A stretch of DNA of 64,000 bases from Enchytraeus crypticus. Its lineage: Eukaryota; Annelida; Clitellata; Enchytraeida; Enchytraeidae. Below the pieces are notes generated by a model. The model worked only from the letters and a program-made list of their open reading frames with translations, was not told the origin of the DNA and did no database searches. Numbering within the stretch: the stretch's first letter is position 1; each line of letters opens with the position of its first letter. The stretch is from contig CAJHZI010000409.1 of assembly GCA_905160935.1 (NCBI GenBank), forward strand, positions 1 through 64,000, in the 5' to 3' direction. A program made the translations under genes and the position numbers. This document shows positions 54,855-64,000 of the stretch, in pieces.

Positions 54855-54975
54855 CCGACAGCTGCTGCTGCTGTTTACATAAGTCCGGCAGCTAAAGCAG
54901 CTGAGCTCCTGGAAACATCTAGCTGCTACTGCTGCTGGTCTAGACATTGTTCATGCTAGTAGCTACATGGAAGCG
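54855..54975. repeat. Cluster of CAGCTG/CAGCTGCTG words
   Basis: Several CAGCTG and CTGCTGCTG motifs in about 100 bp, related in composition to the minisatellite at 60150-60490 and the cluster at 62300-62450. Confidence 0.6.
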
Positions 54976-54999
54976 CTTCAATGCTAATGAACCGGCCTG

Positions 55000-56270
55000 C
55001 ATGCTCTAATTGCGTAGGTACTGATACATTACACACAGCCTGATTAATTATAGTTAATTATAGTTAATTATTAGTGTGATTAGTGTGTAGCATGTGTGTA
55101 ACTAATAGACCACCTTAGAGCGCCCACTTACTTTGAGGATATCATTAGAAGGATACTACTGGTAACTTGTGCTACAATTGAAAATCTATTAAACATTATG
55201 CTCTGAATAATATATAGCAGAGTATAACCTTTATTTCAAGTAGTTAAATAGGTATGGTTAAATGCGTTCGTATAAACAAGCATTGGATGGGATATATTTT
55301 AACGGGGTATGAACCGTATGGTTTGCTAAATAAGAAAAAAAGAAATTTTGATGTGGATCTAGAATACGAACGTTAAATGGTTCGATGACTATAGAATTTG
55401 CATGTAGATATGCAGATATGAGAACATAAGATGACGTGAAGCAGAGGTGCATTCTTTAGACCTGCTCTTAAATATAAATTGTATTAATATCCCATGCAGT
55501 AGGCCCTTATATACTTTTGCATGCTTAGACCCATCTATAACATTGATAGTATCCTGGATAAATATCGTTTGGAAAAGTCAGATTTTTATCAAATTTGAAA
55601 ACAAAATATTATTCATTTTCGCAATTTAACTCATTAATATGGTTCCGATCATTAATTTAGTCATTTATTCTTTAGATTTTCTTGTATATTTTAATGCGTG
55701 TATGTTAGTTTTTCCAATGGTTATTTTAATTGGATGCCTTTGGGTGAAATAGAGATTGGTATATAGAGTCTGCTAAAAGAGAAGGACTAACAAAAGTCGA
55801 TCTATATTACATTTCGTAGACTTTAATTTTGTAATTGTCACGAAATTAACTTTGAATTAACTCCAAATCGGGAATAGTATGTAAGTGGTTATTTTCTAAT
55901 AGACATGTAAAACCATAATTTTTACTCTATTTTTTCTATTATTAGTCAGTTCATTAATTGATATCTCCAGTAATTTTTATTAGTAGAGTGATTTTAACTA
56001 CCAGTAACTTACTGTTACATTAATCTTTGTGACGGTAGCTCGAGTGTGTCAAGTTGTCTTGCAGAGAAGCCTTGTGCTTCTGAATCTTGACGGTAAACAC
56101 ACTACAACCCACCTACCGTCTAGTAATTTTGTTAGTTTTACTTTTAAATCTCTTTTAAGATTTTAAAAGTATTCATTCACTGTCAGTAAGAAACTTGCGT
56201 ACCTACAAAACTCATAGAAGAGAACACATATAAACAAATAAAAATAAACTAATATAAATTCTGGGTTTAG
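55000..56270. other. No gene seen
   Basis: AT-rich sequence without convincing coding or RNA features. Confidence 0.5.
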
Positions 56271-56274
56271 GGGA

Positions 56275-56405
56275 TATGAAAGAACTCCATCATCATCAAT
56301 CTCTTCATTATTATCATCATCAGCATCTTCATCGTCAGCATCATCATCATCGTCATCATCATCATCACCATCTTCATTATTATCATCATCAGCATCTTAA
56401 TCGTC
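56275..56405. repeat. (CAT)n-rich compound microsatellite
   Basis: Blocks of CATCATCAT with CTTCATTATTATCATCATCAGC, repeated again at 56700-56900. The His- and Met/Asp-rich frames are products of the repeat. Confidence 0.92.
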
Positions 56406-56414
56406 AGCAAGGGT

Positions 56415-56515
56415 ATTTGTGGGCTTCGCAGGCGGCTTATTGGCGAGTTGTCGGAGAACGAAGCAGTAGGTGTAATGTTCAAATCCTGTGCTCTCCTCGT
56501 CACTAATATATGCTA
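56415..56515 (+). repeat. SINE family A-like, diverged
   Basis: GGCTTCGCAGGCGGCTTATT, AGTTGTCGGAGAACGAAGCA, AATGTTCAAATCCTGTGCTC and CTCGTCACTAATAT. Confidence 0.6.
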
Positions 56516-56679
56516 CCCCATCCTAATCCTAATCCCTAATTTAGATGTTTTAAATCGGCTAATTTTGCGACTGCGGTATTGTAAATTCATTGCACATTTA
56601 CCTTTATTTGGGCTTATCTTAATTAGTATTTTACCCAGTCCAACGGCTTGTCTGCTACTAATCCCACATCTCCTTAGTC

Positions 56680-57035
56680 ATCATCATCATTATTATTATT
56701 ATTATTATCATCATCATCATCATCATCAATCTCTTCATTATTATCATCATCAGCATCATCATCGTCAGCATTACCATCATCATCAATCTCTTCATTATTA
56801 TCATCATCAGCATCTTCATCGTCAGCATCATCATCATCGTCATCATCATCATCACCATCTTCATTATTATCATCATCAGCATCTTCATCATCAGCATCAT
56901 CGTCAGAATCATCATCATCATCATCGTTATTATTATCATCCTCAGCATCATCATCGTCATCATCATCATAATCGTCGTCGTCGTCGTCATCATCATCCCA
57001 GATTTCCCAGGGTCGGGATATGAATAAGCCTTCTC
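56680..57035 (+). repeat. Large (CAT)n compound microsatellite ending in short repeat G
   Basis: About 300 bp of ATT, CAT and GTC triplets run into CCCAGATTTCCCAGGGTCGG and GATATGAATAAG, the repeat G end. The order suggests the microsatellite grew from the repeat's triplet head. Long acidic or His-rich frames here are not genes. Confidence 0.9.
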
Positions 57036-57406
57036 TATTCCTCTTGGTATCACACCATATCATCCGTCAATCCTGCATTTCTTTCAAACTTTTCCTTTCA
57101 TTTTAGAAAATTTTGTCATAATCTCTGACCTTTTGTTGTCCCTCTCTCTTCGTCTCTTTAATCTATGCATTTAATAGTCGACCTATTTACACTTGTGTAT
57201 TCCGTGAGACGTACTGATGTCGCCTCCAGGTGAGGAGCTGAACGCTAAATCCTGACGTATTGTATCGGAGAGGGTAGAAATGAGAGGAAGGGAGGGTGTG
57301 TAGACATAGGCAGGGGTGGGGGTAATCAGGACATGTCTGCTGATCGATGAGTCATAGGTCAAGGTCGTGTGGATCATTACTGACCGCACGGGCTGGCTAT
57401 TTGAAC

Positions 57407-57409
<3 letters not shown>

Positions 57410-57478
<69 letters not shown>
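57410..57478. repeat. (CT)n microsatellite
   Basis: About 68 bp of TC alternation with one break. Confidence 0.95.
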
Positions 57479-57544
57479 GATTGGACATCTAATTGGGGTC
57501 ATGGGCAGGGCCTAAACTCTAGTCTCAAAACCAATTATCGAAAG

Positions 57545-57690
57545 TTAATATATAGGCCTTTAGTTATAATGAGGAAGGCAACGGGAAACCACTACAGAAG
57601 CCATACTTTTCCTAAGCTATAGGCTACATAAGGTATGGATAAGGCATAGACTTTGTGAAGGGATTAGCTTAAATGCTAGGGGATTATTTA
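57545..57690. repeat. Dispersed repeat C, best copy
   Basis: GAGGAAGGCAACGGGAAACC, TTTCCTAAGCTATAGGCTAC, ATAAGGTATGGATAAGGC and ATAGACTTTGTGAAGGGATT; the reverse complement of the copy near 11690. Confidence 0.7.
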
Positions 57691-58054
57691 AATATTTATA
57701 GAGAAATATTGTTTTCAGGTGATTTTTCGTTGCCTTCCACAGCATCGGTATCAGTCACGTTGATCTTTATGTTAACGAGGCCAAGGTTAACCTTTTAACT
57801 TGGAGGCTTTTGACTGATGGATAGTTCTGTGGATATATTTCCCTGGGGACTTTGGATGAATTGCTGATGAAATGTTGAAGCTGCTGACAATCATTTACCG
57901 TTGAAATCATCAGCAACGAGGTAGAGGAGAGAGGGTTAACTTGACCCTCAAAATATTCATTTTAGTTTTGCTGTAAAATTTCGGTTTCGACGAATTTATG
58001 AGGGTGCACTTAAGTCGAAAATATTCTAATGCTGTATATATTGGCTATATTTTC

Positions 58055-58125
58055 TTGACGTCCCTGAGACTGCCTTATGGCGAGGAACCGGACGTTAAAT
58101 TCTTAATGGTTGATTGATTGATCCT
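58055..58125 (+). repeat. Short retroposon T, copy 4
   Basis: TTGACGTCCCTGAGACTGCC, TTATGGCGAGGAACCGGACG, TTAAATTCTTAATGG and TTGATTGATTGATCC. Confidence 0.82.
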
Positions 58126-58237
58126 CTGTCTTTAGAAAATGCATAACTAGTTGTCATGCAGCATTTTATCCCTTCGCGAGTTTTACGTAAGTTCTCTGTT
58201 TTGAATAAAAGTATTCTACAACGCGGTTACCCGGATA

Positions 58238-58465
58238 CAACACGGTTAACTCACTCACTCACTCTCTCACTTATCCACTCACCCACTCACTCACTCACTC
58301 ACCCACTCACTCACCCACTCACCCACTCACCCACTCACCCACTCACCCACTCACCCACTCACCCACTCACCCACTCACCCACTCACTCACTCACTCACTC
58401 ACTCACTCACTCACTCTCTCCCTCTCTCTCTCTCTCCCTCTCTCCCTCTCTCTCTCTCTCTCTCC
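58238..58465. repeat. (CTCA)n/(CCCA)n tetranucleotide tract passing into (CT)n
   Basis: About 170 bp of ACTC and ACCC tetramers, then CT repeats. Confidence 0.95.
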
Positions 58466-58678
58466 TAGTCTATACTTTCCAGGGAATGTCGTTACGCCCC
58501 ATTCCTTCTTTATATTTCTCGGTGTAATTCTTTGGTTAAAGTGACAGATTGTAGTTAACTTTGTTCACATCGTCTATTTTCTATGCGGCTTCTTCGTTAT
58601 TTTTATATCGACTTTGCTTCAGAGCTTCGACTCCCTGTTCAAAGGTTACCCAGTGGATGTTATATTATCTGGATTGAG

Positions 58679-58679
<1 letters not shown>

Positions 58680-58738
<59 letters not shown>
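58680..58738. repeat. (TA)n microsatellite
   Basis: About 58 bp of pure TA alternation. Confidence 0.97.
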
Positions 58739-58739
<1 letters not shown>

Positions 58740-58879
58740 TGAGAACATTACACAGTATATGGAAGGCAGCCAAAGCAGCTGATAATTTATAAAGCACCAA
58801 CTAAACTGAATTTGACATTTATATAATTGTTAACTTAGTTACTCATTTAGTTCAACTTCAAGATTTTTAAAATGTGGGT

Positions 58880-59075
58880 TTAACGTCAAGGTCAGCAGCC
58901 TGAAGGGCTTCTCTTCAAGACGTCAGGTGTACCGGTGTGCCCTGATAGGTGAATGTCCGAGATTTTACTCTCTGATCAGCTCTACCGGGAATTGATCCCT
59001 GGACCTCAGGAACAGTCATTTAAAACTTCACGACATTATCTAACGCACTACACACTGAGCCAATGAGACATTCAA
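58880..59075 (-). repeat. SINE family B, diverged, - strand
   Basis: In reverse: TGTCTCATTGGCTCAGTGTG, GTGAAGTTTTAAATGACTGT, CCGGTAGAGCTGATCAGAG and AAATCTCGGACATTCACC. An unrelated 3' part replaces the usual tail. Confidence 0.65.
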
Positions 59076-59229
59076 CTTCAAGTTTCGCTTATTATGGCGC
59101 TTTGTACTTAGTCTATGGTCCCTTATAAATGTACGTTGTAGTGGCATGATTTCTAGTTAACTAGGACTCTGAAGTTATTTAATAAATAGACGATTCATCT
59201 AGGTTGCAAATTCACATTATTTGTGAATT

Positions 59230-59365
59230 CGGGCTGAGCCGGTGGCTTTTTACAAGTTGTTCGACAACGTATCAGTAGGTGCAAGGTTCAAATCCAGTGC
59301 TCTCTCGTCACTAACATGCCATTCGAGCAGGAAACTGACGATAAACTAGGCTTTAGCCTGAAAAT
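59230..59365 (+). repeat. SINE family A, variant subfamily
   Basis: GGGCTGAGCCGGTGGCTTTT, GTTGTTCGACAACGTATCAG, CAAGGTTCAAATCCAGTGCT, and a tail with CGTCACTAACATGCCATTCG and AGCAGGAAACTGACGATAAA. Confidence 0.8.
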
Positions 59366-59384
59366 ATAGCCACTTTTAACTTCA

Positions 59385-59475
59385 GTTTCCAGCTTGAATA
59401 GAATGTCAATGACGGGAAGAGCCCAGGATTTGACCTGCATCTATTGATTCGCTGCCGTACAACTTTCCAACAAAC
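59385..59475 (-). repeat. SINE family A, - strand, diverged
   Basis: In reverse: AGGTCAAATCCTGGGCTCTT, CCCGTCATTGACATTCTATT and CAAGCTGGAAACTGAAG. It faces the previous copy tail to tail. Confidence 0.65.
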
Positions 59476-59537
59476 CAACAGCTTCAGTATAGACATGACT
59501 TAGTATCTGACATACATAGATGACCATGATCTTAGGT

Positions 59538-59580
59538 GTTCAGCCATATTTGAAACGGTCTTGCATAAATATGGCTGAAC
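59538..59580. other. Perfect hairpin, 14-bp stem
   Basis: GTTCAGCCATATTT and AAATATGGCTGAAC are exact reverse complements around a 15-base loop. Confidence 0.85.
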
Positions 59581-60144
59581 ATGTTAGTTTGTAATTGCTC
59601 CATGGTTTTGCAAGTTTCGCTCTGACGTCTTTGAAGTATTGATGTTTTTAAAGATTTCAAAGGATTTACACTCTGTGTGTTTGAACTTGTTTAGCAAAAA
59701 ACAAGTTTATTCGATTATTTCTACCGCTAATAGATACATAGAGGTCGTCTCTATAATAGAGAAAACAGGCCTAAAATACACGATTTTGTTCGACCACTAT
59801 TTTTTCTTGCTGTTTAAAATATGTATGATACTTTTTACAGTAACTTTTCTTTAAAAAGTTTATATATCTACAGTGTTATAATTCATTTTTACTTTGTAAT
59901 TAATAGTATCGTTAATCAGATTGCTGCATAAAACATGGCTTAATATATTGTTAACTCAAAAATATTACATGTAAGCGAAGTCCTTTGACCACGTTTCTGC
60001 TATTTACTGGAATACTAGACCCCACAAACAGCAAAATTCATCGGTCCTCTGGTACTAACTTTAATGCTCGCTTTGGTGCTGTAATTAAGGTGTGTGAGAT
60101 TCCGTTTAATAGCTCATCAAGTGTAGCAGCTTGCTGCTTGCACT

Positions 60145-60492
60145 TCAAAGCTCAGCAGCTGTGGCAGCAGCTGGCAGCACAGCAGCTGTGGCAGCAGCTG
60201 TGGCAGCAGCTGTGTCAGCAGCTGTGGCAGCAGCTGTGGCAGCAGCTGTGGCAGCAGCTGTGGCAGCAGCTGTGGCAGCAGCTGTGGCAGCAGCTGTGGC
60301 AGCAGCTGTGGCAGCAGCTGTGGCAGCAGCTGTGGCAGCAGCTGTGGCAGCAGCTGTGGCAGCAGCGGTGGCAGCAGCTGTGGCAGCAGCTGTGGCAGCA
60401 GCTGTGGCAGCAGCTGTGGCAGCAGCTGTGGCAGCAGCTGTGGCAGCAGCTGTGGCAGCAGCTGTGGCAGCAGCTGTGGCAGCAGATGCAGC
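60145..60492. repeat. 12-bp minisatellite GCAGCTGTGGCA, about 28 copies
   Basis: Almost identical units in a row, with single-base variants near 60212 and 60366. Because 12 is a multiple of three and the unit has no stops, frames stay open on both strands (Gln/Leu/Trp, Ala/Val or Leu/Pro/Gln), but none has gene-like flanks. Every unit contains the palindrome CAGCTG. Confidence 0.96.
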
Positions 60493-60714
60493 ATTTCCTG
60501 TATTAATTACTGGCCAGCTTTCCTGATGATAGAACAGCTGTTGATAGAGGTGCCACTGAAGTGCCTTGCTAATAGTCTCTGAAGGAAGTTATTGCTTGTT
60601 GGAGAATCGAGGCCTATGTTTTATGTGAATGTCTTTGTTGTGTAGTATTAATAAATTCAAAATAAAATCACGGATAAGGACTACAATCAACTCAAGTAAG
60701 GAGTAAACCTCAAT

Positions 60715-60865
60715 TCCACTTCTTTCCTTGGACTGAATTCCCGGATTTTGGCTTATATCGTTTTTGGACCCCACACTCTGCTCATAGGATTGGATTTAAT
60801 ACCATAGTGCTCAATATTGTCATGGACTACTGTAGCACTCTAATTACGTTGTTGTTGCTGTCATG
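60715..60865 (+). repeat. Dispersed repeat D
   Basis: GGATTTTGGCTTATATCGTT, AGTGCTCAATATTGTCATGG, ACTACTGTAGCACTCTAATT, then GTTGTTGTTG. Confidence 0.75.
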
Positions 60866-61428
60866 TACGGTCTTGATTCTTATTTCTCTTTCCTCTCCAG
60901 GCGTCCTTAAGTCATAACATAGCCTAGCCTCCTCATTATATCTCACCACTCTTCTCTTGTTCCCTGATATACACCCGTATGAGCGAGAGAGGTTCGTAAA
61001 AACTCATGAACCTATATTTAATTTGAGTCTTATTGAGATCAATATATATGTCGAGCTTTATATTAATTTTCGATCAATTTACTATTAGATCTATATCGTA
61101 GGAATACATGTATAAAGTTTTTGAGCAGACGTCGATACACTTTCATTGGAGATAGAAGAAACTAGGAGTAATATTGATTTTTCTTGTCTAAATCTACGCT
61201 CGCCTGGGGCACAATACCTCCCGCTTACCTGTATGGAAGCTGGTATCCTGATATTCTGCTAATTAAATATGGAATCTGCGGTCTAATTGTGAACCAGATT
61301 TGCTCATTAAGATTATCTCTTGGTGGTATGTGCGTGCATGGGTTTAAATTCATTAGCAAAACGTGCTGCAAATAACATTCTAATGACTTTATACCTATGA
61401 ACCAGAAATAAAAAAATGAAAACATATT

Positions 61429-61640
61429 AGAGTACTGATAAAAGATAACTAATTAGAGTACTAAAAGATAACTAATAAGAATAATAATAAAGATAATTAA
61501 TTATATAATTAGAGTACTGATAAAAGATAACTAATTAGAGTACTGATAAAAGATAACTAATTAGAGTACTATTAATAAGAATAATAATAAAGATAATTTA
61601 TTATATAATTAGAGTACTGATAAAAGATAACTAATTAGAA
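61429..61640. repeat. AT-rich compound tandem repeat
   Basis: AATTAGAGTACTGATAAAAG and ATAACTAATT units alternate with AATAAGAATAATAATAAAGA blocks; the larger block of about 110 bp is itself repeated. Confidence 0.88.
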
Positions 61641-61642
61641 TT

Positions 61643-61700
61643 CTTCATCATCTTCCCTGAAACACCAGTTTAGCTAGGGTCGGGAAATTGGTTATAATAA
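61643..61700 (+). repeat. Short repeat G
   Basis: TTCTTCATCATCTTCCCTGA, CACCAGTTTAGCTAGGGTCG and GGAAATTGG. Confidence 0.7.
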
Positions 61701-62299
61701 TTTTAATTGTTTATGATAACAGTCAAATTTTGTTTATAATTATTTCCATTGTTTCTAATTATGAGTTTTAAATACAAATATGGAAGTATTTTATATTAAT
61801 AGTGCTAAATATATTATTGAATTGCCTAACTTAATATGGCTCGAAACAATATACAAACATACAAACTATCTAAATATTCAAGTTATCAGAACACAGAGGA
61901 TTTGAGAGAGGAAGAGAAAACATAACCCTAACCTCTATAACCTGGTTATAAACCCTAATTGTCATTTTGATTCAATCGAATTCAAACCCCTAAACGACGG
62001 TCTTCAAAAATGCATAAGAAATGGATGAACTTCATATATAACACAAATATAAAATATTTTGCCACATTCTGAGAGGAAATTCTAACAAGTAGAAGAAAAC
62101 AAATATAGACAATGTGATGGGAAATTTCTAAACGGAAGAATTAGACACAGTTAGGAGTAATGTGTGTGTATGACTCACTCGAAAAGTCTAAGGCTTGATA
62201 GTACAGGCGGCTCTGCCATTAGCCGGTCATTCTGAATGGGTCAATGGGATCTCTAGAGAATTTGAGATGATGCAATACTATCGTGGGTTACTACTGGTT

Positions 62300-62450
62300 A
62301 ATGATTCACAACAGCTGCGCAGCCGTAGTACTACAGTGACAGTGACGCAGCAGCTGGCCAGCTGCTGATGTGTCGCGTGTTAGCTGAGCCAGCTGTCACG
62401 ACCAGTACAGTGGGCAATCAGCTGCTACAGGCCGGGGTAATATCAGGCTA
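62300..62450. repeat. Cluster of CAGCTG words
   Basis: At least five CAGCTG motifs (ACAGCTGCGC, GCAGCTGGCC, CCAGCTGCTG, CCAGCTGTCA, TCAGCTGCTA) in about 130 bp of locally GC-rich sequence. Confidence 0.65.
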
Positions 62451-62647
62451 GTGGCCATGTACTGATCGGTCTTCGAGGCTATTTTACAAATATCTGTTCT
62501 GATTGATGATGATTTTGTCGTCTTGAAGTATTTTGACATAGGGCTGAGCGCTGTTATGGACCACTTGTCACTACGCTGTTAGTACTAGATAAGCGAATAT
62601 AAAAAATTGAAGAAGACTGTTTTAAATTTTTAAAATAATAATAATTA

Positions 62648-62702
62648 CGGTTTAACGTCCATTTCCTCATAGAAGGATGATGTCAGGGACGCCAAACCAT
62701 CA
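62648..62702 (-). mobile_element. LINE 3' tail fragment, - strand
   Basis: In reverse: GGCGTCCCTGACATCATCC, TTCTATGAGGAAATGGACGT and TAAACC. Confidence 0.75.
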
Positions 62703-62889
62703 CATTTATTTAAATTTTTTTGATTTTTAGCCGTTAAATAAGATTGTAATATCTAGGCATTTCCTTATTTGTAACACTGTCGTTAGTGTTTATAAGAAAT
62801 TTCATTATCAAAGTATCAAGTGATATCGAAAACCTCCCGTTCCTACTAATTTTTTAATTCTCATTAACACCGGACCGGCACCGTGTAGG

Positions 62890-63020
62890 ATCTTTTTCTT
62901 TCTCTTCAGAACATGTTTTTCAGATCGCTTGGGGTGATTCGATTTGTAGTCACATGGATGGGTTGGCGTCCCTGACATCATCCTTATATGAGGAAATGGA
63001 CGTTAAACCGTTATTAGTAT
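62890..63020 (+). mobile_element. LINE 3' tail fragment, + strand
   Basis: AGATCGCTTGGGGTGATTCG, GTTGGCGTCCCTGACATCAT, CCTTATATGAGGAAATGGAC and GTTAAACC, then (ATT)n. Confidence 0.78.
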
Positions 63021-63024
63021 TATT

Positions 63025-64000
63025 ATTGTTATTTATACTCAGATGGTTATCAGTTTACAAATATAGTGGAGGTTTTAATGGATTAATTTCTGATAGCTTA
63101 TTATCAATTTGCATTTGAAAGAACTTTGTAGTCGTTTATACCTCACTCTTGTGATCATTACATGTCATAGAAACCACACAAAACTTCTGCAGCAGTTCAT
63201 GCAAATACGGATGGAGAGAATGTTATAGAATATATTAATTACTTTTAGTGGCGTAAATCATGCAGAGATGGATCGGAAGTAGATTAGAGTTAAAGTTGAT
63301 CAAAAACTCTGAGGCGTTCGAAAATATACTATGAACTATGGTATTCGGTACTTTGGTATTCATGTATAACCTTTAACTATTGAGACACGAGAACCTTTGT
63401 TTATATTTACTACCACAACTTAAAAAAACAACTATAAACTTTAAAGAGTACCACAAGTGTTTGGTTAGATTCACGGACAGGTCCATCTAAAGTCATTTTT
63501 TGAGTCAAACTGACGTTAGAGCATTGCTGCTGATCGCTGGAGTTGAAGATTTCTGTACCGACACCTTAAGAAAAACATGAATGCCTCATGCTGCGTGAAT
63601 GCATGAACCAAAGCAGAAACTTACTAGCACTTCTAGACCATAAAATTAATAAAGAATAATGAATGAAAGAGTGCGAATTTTATCGTTCAAGTGTTCATGG
63701 CACTCAATAACCGGAAGATGTGGGAAGCAATTTTGTCTGCTTACTTTAAAAGACGAGAGATTCAATGGACGTGGGTTAGCTATAGACGGCCATATTTGAG
63801 GTATATGTAGCGTAGGCTTTGGGTTAATTTTAAGTGTATTTGAAGTGAATTAGTTAAAACTTTAGAGAACCGCTGATTGGTTAAATTAACTGCTTTGGTG
63901 GTATTGTTTTGAAATTATTTGACATTATATTTTCTTCGTTTGAGACAGGCGGATTTTATAGGCGCTTAAAATAACTTGTTTGGCTAAAGCAGCTCTGACG
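63025..64000. other. No gene seen
   Basis: AT-rich sequence with no supported feature. Confidence 0.5.

Noticed and set aside
56448-57063. His-rich 191-codon and Asp- or Met-rich 129/131-codon frames
   Set aside because: Translations of the CAT microsatellite in several frames.
59985-60526. QQLW, AAVA and LLPQ repeat proteins
   Set aside because: All are readings of the 12-bp minisatellite, with no conserved flanks or splice context.

Overview
The window is a stretch of animal nuclear DNA, AT-rich outside one array, with intron-containing genes and many short interspersed repeats. RIOK2 and ABT1 can be read through spliced exons and remain close to their vertebrate counterparts. The U2 snRNA tandem array, the two tRNA-derived SINE families, LINE fragments, hAT and pogo-like DNA elements and a 5S-rRNA-like repeat together suggest a slowly evolving bilaterian, most likely a marine invertebrate. 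The phylum cannot be fixed from the sequence alone.

Layout. Positions 1-10738 are a head-to-tail array of about 691-bp units, each carrying one U2 snRNA gene on the + strand: 16 copies, the first cut by the window edge. Several patches of dense small indels inside the array look like unpolished assembly. After about 2.9 kb without a gene comes RIOK2 (+, 13614-21286, ten exons, 576 residues), a kinase of pre-40S ribosome maturation. A 953-residue disordered protein with charged heptad repeats follows on the - strand (22714-25575). From 25.6 to 41 kb there is no recognisable gene, but there are a pogo-like element, a hAT-type element with an 8-bp target duplication, SINEs, LINE ends, minisatellites and a 5S-like repeat. 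A two-exon type II membrane protein that looks like a glycosyltransferase (-, 41142-44861, 1024 residues, polyglutamine stem) is next. ABT1/ESF2 (-, 47566-51070, three exons, 251 residues), another ribosome-assembly factor, follows. A single U2 gene lies alone on the - strand at 53434-53623. The last 10 kb hold LINE fragments, microsatellites and a 12-bp minisatellite, with no gene I can support.

RIOK2 (late 40S maturation) and ABT1 (early small-subunit processome) serve one pathway, and U2 serves splicing. The genes point in different directions and show no sign of being co-transcribed. The most interesting signal is in the repeats. The 3' tails of a LINE family, a tRNA-derived SINE family and a third short family all fold into the same two-stem hairpin. 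The internal loop is conserved while both stems change in a compensatory way. The likely reading is a shared RNA recognition element for one retrotransposition machinery.
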